From contig JAMQCK010000882.1 in the NCBI GenBank assembly GCA_024196135.1, forward strand, positions 1 through 14,485: 14,485 nucleotides of DNA, read 5' to 3'. Positions 1 through 9,608 of this stretch are shown here, one piece after another. Source of the DNA: Pleurotus ostreatus/Saccharomyces cerevisiae fusant. Taxonomy: Eukaryota > Opisthokonta. Each line of letters starts with the position of its first letter. Position 1 is the stretch's first letter. The notes under the pieces are model-generated. The model was not told the origin of the DNA, made no database searches, and saw only the letters and a list, made by a program, of their open reading frames with translations. Made by a program: the position numbers and the translations under genes.

Positions 1-1412
1 GTCGTATAATGCCGGGCCCAATATCGACGAAAATGTGATTGCGATGCGCATCGCGGTTCGATCGCAAGCTCTTCGCTCTTCGCGCTTGCGTGCTTCTCTC
101 GCTTCTCCTACTTGGAGCTCTTCGACTGGCATTCTTGCATAACCCGGCGATGGCGTCTTTCGTACAGGGTCAAGTCGAGCTTCACAATCACGCAGTGCTC
201 GCTTGCAGTGTTCAGCGGGAGATCGCTCAACATTCTGCTGTGGACTGCGCTGACGATGACCCACGCTCAATCGTGGTCGCCTACATGAGCGACCACGCCT
301 TCCGCCCGCAAATCATGCTTCTGCTGGGACCGGATCCCTACGTCGACCGCTTGCACGTTATGGACCGCGCTGGTCGTCGCTATCTTCTGCGCCCGTCGCA
401 GGTGCAGCGCATGGAGTCTGCAAGCCCCAGCGTCTTGAGGGCGATCGAGGTGCGTCGCCTAGTCCCTTACATAGCATTCCTCTAGCTCAACTGATCTCTC
501 GTACCTAGACTAGCGGGGGACATCTGGAGGAAGATCAATGGGCTTACTTGGACTTCATTGGGCAATGGCCGGATACGTGCGACCCGAGCCTACTGGTCAA
601 TACGCGCTGCGTGCCGGAGAAGTTCAGGAATCTAGGCGTACAACAGCAAGCCCTGCACTGCCTCCCCATACTACACGCTGCGCTATTATTCCCCGAGATG
701 CTGCCGCCGGCCCAGCGTTTCACGCAGGTGTACTCCAGTTGCACCGCCAACGTCATGAACGCACCCTACCTTGGTCTACCTCCATTTGCTGAGGCTTGGA
801 TGAAGTGGCTCTGTCAATACTTCAGCCAACCATTGTCCGACCTTGTGGGCGACCTGCGAACGCTCCTGGTGAGTCCATGGCCTTCATAGAGCTCACGTCA
901 TCTGACGGTGCATTAGGATGCAGGGCTGTTACCCACTCCGCCCACCGAAAGGGCGAAGGCGCAAGTGGTGGTCAGTGGAATGACTTTCGCTCGCTGCCGC
1001 GGCCGTTCCGGATATTCATCCCGATGCTCACCCAACAGACGCTCTTCGAAAACCACCACCTATTTTATTCCACGCCTAACGATCGCTCGCGGGTAATATA
1101 AGTTTTATGCTTCACCTTCTTCGCAACACACGCTGATTTGACGCCACTTATGTTCAGTTCATTCAGACAGTTCTCCTGCCAATCTTTGCCCACAACATCA
1201 TAGCCCTTCGGCATGGATTTCGTGAATGTTTCGGGTTGCTCCCGCCCATGACTGAAGACGAAATCTTCCGCAAGACGCATACATTCATAGAGGCGGCGAC
1301 CTGGTACGACAGCGGGGTCCGGCTGAGGGATTATTACTTGACGAACCGCGCAACCTCGGGTCAGCAGGGCCTTCGGGCAGTGGGCAGTGGGCAAATGAGT
1401 GGGTACGCATAA
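1..1412 (+). CDS. Unrecognised orphan protein, five exons, 5' end uncertain
   Basis: I do not recognise this protein. The supported exons are 168-449, 509-868, 917-970, 1039-1092 and 1158-1412 (stop TAA at 1410). All junctions are phase 0 and the introns are 46-68 nt; the 450-508 and 869-916 introns have CTGAT/CTGAC branch sites. The 5' end has two readings. Either the gene starts at the ATG at 39, which would give a leucine-rich N-terminus resembling a membrane anchor (residues about 11-33), or an exon in another frame (2-55, containing ...NIDENVIAMRIA) is spliced through a 112-nt intron to 168. In the second case the gene begins outside the window. I slightly favour the second because the 56-167 stretch reads like low-quality coding. 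The predicted protein is soluble, with aromatic-rich segments (EDQWAYLDFIGQWPD, PPFAEAWMKWLCQYF, FRKTHTFIEAATWYDSG) and scattered cysteines but no motif I can assign. The 54-nt third and fourth exons are the weakest part of the model. Confidence 0.6.
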
Positions 1413-1719
1413 AGCTGGTGCATTTCTATACGTTGTCTGTCTCGCTCGCGAAAGATGTCATATGCCGACCGCTCGCTTGGTTAGCCGCTTATTCCAAAGC
1501 TACTATTGAGTGTATAAACATCTCGTGCGCTTTGGCGGACGTGGTTGTCGGCGGAGGAACGGCAGCTTGACTGGAACTGGCGAGTGGACCCACAACTGCG
1601 TGACAGCGGTAACGTAGTCACACCGGATCAATTCCGGACCCGTCAGGCAGTCACTCTCCGACGTTCTCTCTTTGTTTCCACCATAACCCTGCGTTGAGAT
1701 CGTGTCTCGCACACTTAAC
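1413..1719. other. Intergenic spacer between gene 1 and the RPA32-like gene
   Basis: This stretch of 307 bases should hold the 3' flank of gene 1 and the promoter and 5' leader of the RPA32-like gene. A TATA-like gtataaac lies near 1511, about 200 bases before the chosen start, which is farther than a TATA box usually sits. I see no convincing coding exon or RNA gene on either strand. Confidence 0.4.
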
Positions 1720-2649
1720 ATGGCCACACAATCGCTTTCCCCAGCAAATGGTCGCTCCGCGCTATGGCCATCTACGCGCGTGGGTGGCTTCTGTATACTT
1801 CCTGCCTGTTCGCATGCGACGACTTACCCATCTTCGCAGGATTTCTTGTTGGACGCGCCTCAGCCTGTGCTCCTCTCCCAGTTGACGTACGCGCAAAAGC
1901 AGCCTCAGCCGGGATACTGGATAGCGGGTCCCGTGCGCTTTATCACGGTGCGCTTCTTCTGCATTTTCCAGGCGACACTGACGTCTTTCAGGCGTTGGTG
2001 ATCGGTCGCTTGCTGTCGAAGACTTCGGAACCTGGCTGTCTCTCCTTTCGGCTGGATGATGGTACGAGCGTCTTCGAGTGCAGGGTCTGGGGTCACCTGG
2101 TGCAACAAATGGAAAACATGTCGTGAGTCCACTCGCCCAGCGCGTCTTCAGCATCGCCGCTCATCGTCCATCACAGCCTCAACTCGTATCTTCGCGCGAT
2201 AGGCATCTGCAAAGCCGTCGATCACCGCTGCTACCTCCATGTTTCGTCTCTCGCACCCGTGAAGTCTCCCAGCCAGATAGTGCTGCACTTCCTTCAGTGC
2301 ACGCAGGTCTATGTGGGCGCCCTGCAGCAGCAAGGCCTTCGCACCCCGTCAAGTGGCCATGCCGATCAATCGTCCTCCCCTCCCTTGCCCCCGCGTACAG
2401 TTAGATCTGAGATCATTGCTTGCCTTCGCAATGCCGCACCAGGTCATCATGTATCCGTCGACCACATCGAAGGCGCAGTTAAGCATCTGCCCGACAAGGA
2501 CGAGCTGAGGTGAGTGTGCGCATCGCCGTACGTATGTCACGTCTAATTATCCCGTTAGCAACTGGCTTATGCTTCTCGTGTCCCAAGGCTGTATATCAAC
2601 TGAGGATGGCGGTCGGCACTATAGGCTCGCAGAGGGGACCGATGGTTGA
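1720..2649 (+). CDS. RPA32/RFA2-like single-stranded DNA-binding protein
   Basis: Exons 1720-1779, 1840-1947, 1992-2122, 2177-2509 and 2559-2649 join in frame to a 240-residue protein, slightly short of the usual ~270 for replication protein A subunit 2. If the optional 60-nt intron 1780-1839 (a multiple of three) is retained, the length is 260. What is seen: residues about 30-56 match the RPA32 lead-in strand (VLLSQL, then YWIAGPVRFIT). Residues 57-89 are an OB-fold core, ALVIGRLLSK then RLDDGTSVFECRVW, equivalent to the family's IDDGTG..E...W. LRAIGICK and IVLHFLQCTQVYVGA follow as the last strands and helix. A linker leads to a winged helix at about 173-240 (VRSEIIACLRN ... LMLLVSQGCISTEDGGRHYRL). 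Known for the family: RPA32 forms a trimer with RPA70 and RPA14 on ssDNA, and its winged helix docks repair proteins. The protein is clearly diverged and lacks a long Ser/Gly-rich phosphorylated N-terminus. I infer an accessory paralog, but it could be the only copy. Stn1 is less likely, since it has two winged helices. Confidence 0.82.
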
Positions 2650-2894
2650 TTGTTGCGAGGTTCTGAAGGTTTTCGATTTGTGATATATACTGTTACGCTT
2701 CTCTGTCTTACTCTGTATGCATCGGTCACACATTCAATCTGCTGCGTCCAAGTACATCCGCAGAGGTAGGTTTCTGCTGAGCATGCGGCACACGTTGATG
2801 ACTCTTGACTCACTCAGGTGGCGTCAGCCACGCTTGTCTGTTACACCAGTCACGCTCTTTGCCGTCACGCTTGCTTCCCTTCCATAAGACGTCG
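2650..2894. promoter_or_regulatory. Spacer upstream of the KDZ-class gene
   Basis: These 245 bases between the RPA32-like stop and the KDZ-class start should contain a terminator and a promoter. An AT-rich gatatatac run at about 2681 is the only TATA-like element. No terminal inverted repeat of a transposon was recognised here. Confidence 0.3.
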
Positions 2895-5038
2895 ATGAGC
2901 GATCCTCCGGTGACACTTGCAGAGCTGTTGGACCGTCTGGCGGCTTATCCCGATGTGTCGTCTGCTGTGACTATCCCGCAGCTATTCTCCTTTCTCCGAA
3001 TATGCACCAGATTGCTTCCCGCTCGCTCGGCCTATGCAGACTCCGAACTGCCGGCGAACATCGCTCGCTTCTTGTCGTCAGCCCTCGAATTGTCGCTGCA
3101 TGATGTCACGAAATGTTGGGAAGCCATAGGCTGCTTCGTTGGCCACGCCGCGCCGCCCTCCGAATCTTCGGAGGACGACGTATTTCGGGTGTACGGTCAA
3201 GAGTGCGCCGTCTCGCCGTTTGCCTTTCCACCTCCACATTCGTCCTGCCCTCGACCGCAATGTGCCGACGCCAAGCTCGTGGACGAGTACTGCATAGAAT
3301 CAAGGGTCTTCACATTGCGTACAGGTGCTCATACCGCTCAGTCTTACTCGGCATACTGTCGAAGTGATTTCTTTCATCCAAGCTGTCTGAGCCAGTCGCT
3401 TACGGTGCCTCAGAATGCAATACAAGATACTATCACAACTACTGTGTTCAGAATGCCTCCAGGACCGGGGCCCAGCGCATGTACTACACATCGTCGACCC
3501 CCGCGAAGTATATCCACGTGCAGGAGCAAACCTACGTGGAGAAGGATCTCATACAATACTTCGAGCAGGAGATGGCCTTTCAGCAGTATGTCTCATTCCT
3601 GTTTCTCTTATTTGACTTTCCTTCTAACAGCTTAAAGTGCATCCGCCGCGGCGCTAGCTCAGGTCTATAATGCCACTCTCAATCAAGCAGGAGTGCGCAT
3701 GCGCTCTCGCCTACAAGTCGAAATCACCGCGGACGCCATTTACGATGCTTTCTTCCTTCACGCCCTCCTCCGGGATTGTGCGATTCGCGGCGAGCAGCTG
3801 AAGCTCCCTCATCACGGCCCTCAACATCGGCGCTTGGACGAAGCCTTGCTGGCGCGCAATGCTCGCATGTGGGGCACAGGACAGAAATACTGGGCGCACA
3901 CTTGCCGGGTCTGCACCGAGATCAACTACGACTCCGACGGTCGGGCACGTAAGCGTGAACCACTCCTGTCAAGCGGACTTGACTTATCCTCGTACTTCCT
4001 TCAGGCATGTTTCGCGCGGTCGTCAGCGATGGCGTAACATGCGGGTATCCTTGCTGCTCGGTTGACATGTGCCGGGTTGTCCTAGACAGTCCCAAGGATC
4101 TCTATTGTCATCTGCACGCGCACTTGTCCGAAGTTTGTTTCATGCGCGGATGCGAAGCTCCCCGACTTGCGGAAGGGCGCTCTTGCGCAGATCCCGCCCA
4201 CATTGCCGTTGATGAGCTGGGGCGACAAAAGCACAAATCCCTTGTTGAGCGCGCTCGACGGCAGCGTAGGAAAGGCATGCCCATAGAAGGGAGCTCTTCT
4301 GGGCGGCGGTCTGGCGGTGTCGAGGTCCCTGACCGCCTCGGTGACCTTCTGTCAGACCGCCGGAAGAAGGCGCCAGCAATCTTTCGTCGACATTGGACGC
4401 ATGGCGATCAGCTTCAGATGTATACGTGCGGCGTCATCATCTCCAGAGTCCCTCTATACCACACGGAGAGTGTCCATGGCGCCGTTGTACGTACATGCGT
4501 GTGCTTCACAACTCTTTTGTTGCTTGACACTCACCACCAACTTAGAGCGCGTGGATGCTGACTTGGCCGCCTATTCACCGCAAAGCTCTGCCGTCGGTCA
4601 TCTTCTACGACAAGAATTGTCAAGTTCTTGAGCATCTGCGAGCGCAAGGGTCAACATATTTCGACCTCACAGGCTTACCCGTCGACGTATTCCACTACAG
4701 CCACAAGCATAGCGACACAGATACGTTTTGTCGAGACCACTGCAATCCTGCCAACTTTCCCGGTCTTCTCGTCGGTGGAAAATGGCGGTTCAATTCATCC
4801 AAGGCCGAGCAAAATAATGTTTGGTACGGCGGGTTTCAGTCTATCACGAACGAGATGTCTGCATACAGGTACACTTCCCGAGCCCTTTCAATGCGCCCAC
4901 GCTGACCAGTCTGGCAGGTATAATTTCTATATGGACGAAATGGTCGCTCTGTACAACGAACATATGGTCGATATACTGCGTCGTGAGGGAGCACACCCAA
5001 CGTTTCTGCCGGCAGAATTATTGAACGGCTACGAATAG
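2895..5038 (+). CDS. KDZ-class transposase-like protein with CxC5 and CxC6 cysteine clusters
   Basis: Six exons (2895-3363, 3414-3585, 3638-3948, 4005-4486, 4546-4868, 4918-5038) join without a frame break to 625 residues; introns are 49-59 nt with good donors and branch sites. Residues 1-90 form a helical N-terminus. A CxC5-type zinc cluster follows: CPRPQC at 118-123, YCRKC at 155-158, then RYYHNYC. A second cluster of CxC6 type starts with CRVC (303-306) and continues as SDGVTCGYPCC, YCHLHAHL, CFMRGC and SCADPAH to residue 383. A basic stretch (about 390-438) precedes the transposase-like part: HWTHGDQL, CGVIISR, SVIFYDKNCQVL (Asp500), DVFHYSHKHSDTD, CRDHCNPANFP, WRFNSSKAEQNNVWYGGF (Glu566) and YNFYMDEM. 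Known: CxC5/CxC6 are zinc-binding modules attached to KDZ (Kyakuja-Dileera-Zisupton) transposases of basidiomycetes. This is the compact architecture. Asp500 and Glu566 are candidate RNase H-fold catalytic residues, but I cannot place the first aspartate, so activity is uncertain. It may be a host-adopted copy. Confidence 0.88.
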
Positions 5039-5697
5039 CGGGTAGGAATAGGCAGATCCTTGCTACATCTCTTGCGAGATAATAAGATTGAGTCAGCGAC
5101 GCCGCCTGCAGGACGGAAATGCTTGGTATCCCCTCTATGTATTCTTCTACAAGCAAGGAGATGACGAGGAGTACTACCCCCAGCCTTTGCGCGGGTCGGC
5201 AATGATGATTTCTTACTCCATGAGGGTTGGCCCCGAAACTCGACTGCCACCTTCTGCCATGCTAGGCTCACTCCCCATATGTATATATCATGTCATGCGT
5301 GTAGCACACCTTCTGCCGCCAGGCCTTGCACCGCCAGCTGGCGAAGCAGAATCGAGAGCAATAAATTACCAGCCCGGAGATTTCCTTTTAGGTCGTTATT
5401 CGTGGGAAGCTCCTTGGAACGCACGTGGCTCACGTTGCTCTGCTCTCAGTCGACGATGTCGCTCAGTTCGCGCTATGCGCGGTCTTCGCCCTTGAGGGTC
5501 GCCGCTGCTGGTTGCGTCTCCTGATCTTTTAATGCTTGCCTGTCGGACATGTCGCTTCTCGCGCACCTCAGGCGCATCGCCACGCGCGCAATCGCCATTA
5601 AAAAGCTAGGAACTCGTCGGTTGCCTTTCGCTCGCTCCTGCATCCATCCCAAAGGAGGGTCGTCGAGAGAGCTGACCGACTCGACCCATCGCCCTCC
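5039..5697 (+). other. Intergenic region with a possible unassigned exon at 5392-5532
   Basis: The 659 bases between the KDZ-class stop and the SIM-RING start contain no gene I can model with confidence. The best coding-like piece follows a pyrimidine-rich acceptor (tttccttttag at 5381-5391). From 5392 it reads VVIRGKLLGTHVAHVALL and continues hydrophobic to a TAA at 5530-5532. A second open frame from about 5088 contains WYPLYVFFYKQGDDEEYY. I could not splice the two together with consistent phase. Alternative open frames on both strands look about equally protein-like here, so this may be non-coding leader and promoter sequence of the downstream gene. Confidence 0.25.
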
Positions 5698-6646
5698 ATG
5701 TCCTCGTCCCGTGCTAAAGGCCATCTCACCAGCCCGCGCCCTTTGATCGCCAGTCAAGTCAACCAAAGCAATACGACAACAGTGATCAACCTATGCTCTG
5801 ATGACGAAGACGGCGTCAGCGACAAGGGAAAGTCCTCGGTGCGCCCATCCCGCGCCCGTCACAGACGTTTTCTGCTCACCACGCCCCATTGCAGTCAAGC
5901 AGCTTAAAAGACAACGCTCTCAAGGACCTTCATAGCACGGTCGACGGTGCCTTTCGCCTATTCGCCGCTACATTGGACCTCCATCACGCGCGCGAGTTGG
6001 TGGTGGCGCAGCGCGCCTTGAGACGGGGCGAAGGAGAAGCCAAGACACATCGCACCAGCCGACCCGCAGCCGAGACCGACGAGCGCGCCCCCGACACTTC
6101 GACAGTCACCGGCAAGAGGCCGCGCAGTCGCAGCCAGGAGAGTGCCGCTAGCGGGGAGATCGAGGTATGCCTTGTCACAACGGGTACTATCGGGCTTTTG
6201 AGGATGACCATGATATCAGGCCATGATCTACGACGACATCGTCTCCGAGCTACTGTGCACCGTTTGCCGTTCCAGACTGCCCACGCATGTGTCAGTGCCG
6301 AAATGCCTCACTTCGATATCTCGCTCAATGTCTAAGCAGGCTCTCACCGTGCGGGCACTGCATCTGCGGGCCTTGCATATATTTTGACCTGCAGAGACAA
6401 ATGTTGCTCGCCACGCAGAACGGCGACGAGTTCCAGCCTGCGTGTCGCGTTTGCGCCGGCATCATCGTTCAGGCTCCCGTTCCTATGGACCTTGCTTCCC
6501 GGGCGTTCTCCAAATTTGCAGGCAGGTGCAAGAGAAACCGGATGGCGTTGGCTCCCGTCGCAGACTTTCCGTATTCCGACCCTTGGACGGAGTTCCAGAA
6601 CGCTTACCCGGCGTGGGCCGCATGGCAGTCCGCCGCAGAGGAGTGA
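5698..6646 (+). CDS. SIM- and RING-finger protein, SUMO-targeted ubiquitin ligase-like
   Basis: Exons 5698-5838, 5895-6164, 6220-6290 and 6340-6646 join in frame to 262 residues; introns are 49-56 nt. Residues 29-38 are a textbook SUMO-interacting motif, a hydrophobic VINL followed by the acidic run CSDDED. Exon 2 gives a helical segment (about 50-85) and a disordered basic Ser/Arg-rich stretch (GKRPRSRSQ) that could act as a nuclear signal. A C3HC4 RING spans residues 150-199: CTVC, then SPCGHCICGPC, a 22-residue loop, and CRVC. A tail follows with several Trp/Tyr/Pro residues (YSDPWTEFQNAYPAWAAW). Known for such proteins (RNF4, Slx8-Rfp): SIMs bind SUMO-modified targets and the RING recruits an E2 for ubiquitination, often in DNA repair. 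Only one SIM is visible here, whereas RNF4 has several, so the ligase call is by analogy. The donor at 6291 (gtcagt) was chosen because it alone brings the RING halves into frame. Confidence 0.78.
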
Positions 6647-6969
6647 AGGGGGTGGCCGTTGTACGAAGTACGAAGTTATGCCTATTACCTTCTAATAGTG
6701 ATCAATCATTTTGGTGCTCTCGACGTACATCATGCTAGAGCACCGTTTGTCCATGGGACTCTGCAGTTAGTCCAGTCGTTGTCGGTGATTGTTCATGAGT
6801 AATGTCATCAGGGTCACGATCACGTGTTCGCGAACACGCACGCGCAGGCCCGCGTCCGGCGTCTCCGTGACCAGCCGTCTGTCCTGTGCCAATACTCCCC
6901 GCGCTGCCGCTGTGCGTCGGCGCGTTGCACTGCAAAGTCAGGCGTCTCTGCATCGCCGTTTCTGTCACG
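6647..6969. other. Spacer upstream of the AT-hook gene
   Basis: This is a 323-base gap between two + strand genes. It should carry the promoter of the AT-hook gene, and I see no clear TATA box. Open frames exist on both strands but are rich in Arg, Ser and Thr and look like chance frames in GC-rich DNA. No RNA gene or repeat was recognised. Confidence 0.35.
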
Positions 6970-9561
6970 ATGCCGGAGAGTGGCCAAGGTCACTTTAACA
7001 ATCGCGAAACGAAAGCGTTCGGGTCATCACCTGGGGCATCCAACCCGTGTACAGACCCCGCTGAGTATGGTGCGTGGTGTCTCATGTCGCGTGAGGCGCT
7101 TCTTAATACGATTCAGGAGCACTTGTCGTGCACGAAGACACGGTCGCAAATCCCGATGGCCGCCGCCACACCATAGAGGTCCATGTCGCACCTGACGACG
7201 ACACGTTCGCGCTGCCCTTGCCTCAAGCTAAACTTCCCATCGCTAAAGACAGCCGCGAGCGTGTAGAGCGAACTGGCAAGTGCGAAGCTTGCGTTCCCGC
7301 AAGCATCCCGCCGACATCATCTCTGGCGACCGCGCTCAAGTGCGAGGCGCTAGCGCTGCGCAAGGTTGGCGTCTGCGTCGCCACATAAACCCCGTGACTG
7401 ATGTCGTTGTGTGCTCAGGCGTACGCAGCCAAGGGCCTGAACGGCCTCTATCCAGAGGTCATCGTCAATCGTCTCTCCATCTCGGGCATCATTCGATCTC
7501 AAAATCGGGGCAAGGAGCTCGTCATTTACATCCATAACGACGTCAAGCGGGAATACGTGCGTTGGTCCCCAGTCCTCTTTCTGTTCTAAGCTGATCCCGG
7601 GTCTTAGTACGCTCTCCGCCTTCACTTCCACACGGAAGGCCATCTCATAGGCCTTCCGACTACGCAGTACGATGAGATCGTCTCGAAGCCGGCACAGACT
7701 CGCCCGAGCGGCGCAAAGTCGAAAGCGTTTCTTATTCCTGCGCATTTGCTCCCTGATGCACCCGACAAGAAGCCCGTCTTCGCATCCATCATGGCGGCCC
7801 TTCGTCGTCCGTCTTGGACGCTAACGTTTTGCGACCACCAAGTGTTCTTTCGCATGCATGTGATACGGTTGCGAAACCCCATTGGCCACACAGAGCTCTG
7901 TCCCCAGTCTCCCGTGAGTCACTCCATACGTGTTTTTGGCTAGCGCTCATCAGATTTTCAGTGGTGGCACAGATTGTGGGGTCGCAATCACGGTCCGGTT
8001 TTCTGGCTGGAGCCCGCGGCGACGTGCAAAGCTCTTGACGACTGGCGAGCGGAGGGTATACGCAAGCAAACTACCCGGCCCATTCTCGATGTCATCCTCG
8101 AAAGTCAGCACGCGGTGAATGGGCTCGGTATGCAGGAGGGCACCGACGTTCTGTTCTATGCTTTTCTGCACCCTCTGCAGCCGGCTGGGGAGGTATTCGC
8201 GTCGGATGCGTTGTGGCGCCGTCTTCGCCAGTCCATCATCGACAACAGCCTCCGTGTTAGGAACTTCGTCTTGCGCTCGAAAAGCGCCCGCTTCGCCCCT
8301 AGCACGGAAGCGTCCACTCGCTGCCCTGACAATGGGTCGAGCGTCACTGTCGAGCGGGCGCCGGGGCGCGCTTTGGGGCAGGAGGACCAGGACGGTGTCA
8401 ACGCCAACCAATTGGACGAGTTGGCCGCAGATGAAGACCTGGTGCGCTCCGCTCGCGCGGGTAGTGCACCTCCCTTAGATCCCGAGACGGGCCTGCCTTT
8501 CCTCATTCCGCGCGATTTCGGCCGTCTACCCAGCGTCATCAGCAAGTCCCCTTTCTATTACAACATCGCTGGGCACCGCAAATATCTACCGTCTATCCTT
8601 TGCTACAAGCGCGAATTCTTCCTCGCTAATCAGGCATGGCTAGACCAAGCTCGGCGGTGGGGTCTTCTGGATCCCCACTTGCTTATGCGTGCAGATGGAG
8701 TTCCTACAGGTGCGTCGTCAGTCATGTTCTTGTTGCGGTGGTTCAGGTACTAACAGACCATTTAGCGCCTGGACCAAACGAGATGCCTAGCAAATATGCG
8801 ACAGTATACAAGCCCATTCCTTTGCGTGTTCGTGATCCAAGCAACAAGGATTGCCGCATTCGCATCCCCATCTACGCACAGAAGGGGAAGGCCAGCATCT
8901 CCGCTACTTCATCCCGACTATACTACTCCCCGTTCCTGGTCGGCGCGCCCGCGCACTGGTCAACTGTCGTCGAGGCTCGTGTCACCCTTTTTCTCAACGG
9001 CGTTTTCGACTGACGTTCACATAGGAGATGTTTCGGCCAACACTGGATGTACGGGAAGTGATCCTGGACAGCACCCTAGGACCTTACTCGTACAACCTTT
9101 TCTGCCAGTGTGCAGCTGCATACCGCGAGGGCTACAAGCCACCTCCCAAGAAGCGCGGGCGCCCACCTAAGGGCTCGACACGCGCTGGCAACAAGGGTGT
9201 GCGCAACGCGGTACTGGACTTTCTGCTGTCGTTGTCCTTTCATGCCACGCAGAGTCGCGCGGTTCTTTGGACTAGGCCCTCATCTTCATCTCTGCCAAAG
9301 GACGACTCGCCCCCTCCCACGCCTCCTCCTCCTCCGAAGCCTAAAGCTAAGCGCAAGCTTAAGGATCTGAAGGAGGCATGGGCGAAGAAGCCAAAAGCAC
9401 ATCCCCGTCCCCGTCGTCAAGACACGTATATCCCCGTCAAGCCCGTCGTCATGGGAGGAGGCAAGATCAGCATCAAGCCTTCTGCACCTGGATGGCAGAA
9501 GCGCATAGAGCTGGAGGCGGCCGAAGCGGAGGACTGGCCGCGCAAGCGACGCCGGCTATAG
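6970..9561 (+). CDS. Orphan AT-hook protein with proline/lysine-rich tail
   Basis: Seven exons (6970-7069, 7117-7364, 7419-7556, 7608-7913, 7962-8709, 8766-8980, 9025-9561) join in frame to 763 residues. Introns are 44-56 nt; the 8710-8765 intron has a tactaac branch site. I do not know the family. The middle of the protein (about 115-585) looks globular, with segments such as YPEVIVNRLSISGIIRSQN, ELVIYIHNDVKREY, RPSWTLTFCDHQVFFRMH, DVLFYAFLHPLQP and SPFYYNIAGHRKYLPSILCY. A charged, probably disordered insert sits inside the large fifth exon (about 370-425). The C-terminal exon holds an AT-hook core at about 627-635 (KKRGRPPKG), a polyproline-lysine stretch, and a basic end (PRKRRRL) that fits a nuclear signal. 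AT-hooks bind the minor groove of AT-rich DNA, so a nuclear DNA-binding role is inferred. The start was placed at the ATG that begins the frame before the first good donor; an upstream exon cannot be excluded. Frame 9190-9290 could hide a further small intron. Confidence 0.7.
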
Positions 9562-9608
9562 TTATAGTGTTATAGTATCTGGATCATTGCTACGCCTTGT
9601 TTCTACGC

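Noticed and set aside
52..66. ggttcgatcgc resembles a tRNA B box
   Set aside because: The flanking T-arm does not pair fully, and no A box or acceptor stem is found upstream. The site also lies in the 5' part of gene 1.
1065..1394. 109-codon open frame on the - strand
   Set aside because: It is antisense to the last exon of gene 1, whose + strand frame (LLPIFAHNIIALRHGF ...) continues the spliced protein with correct phase.
1720..2649. Stn1 (CST complex) as identity of the OB-fold gene
   Set aside because: The order of motifs and the single short C-terminal winged helix fit RPA32 better; Stn1 carries two winged helices and a longer C-terminus.
2650..5697. Terminal inverted repeats and target duplications around the KDZ-class gene
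   Set aside because: I compared the flanks by eye and found no convincing matching ends; an alignment of genomic copies would be needed.
6970..9561. TET/JBP dioxygenase, expected company of KDZ elements
   Set aside because: No HxD iron motif with a downstream His and Arg could be found in the translated core.
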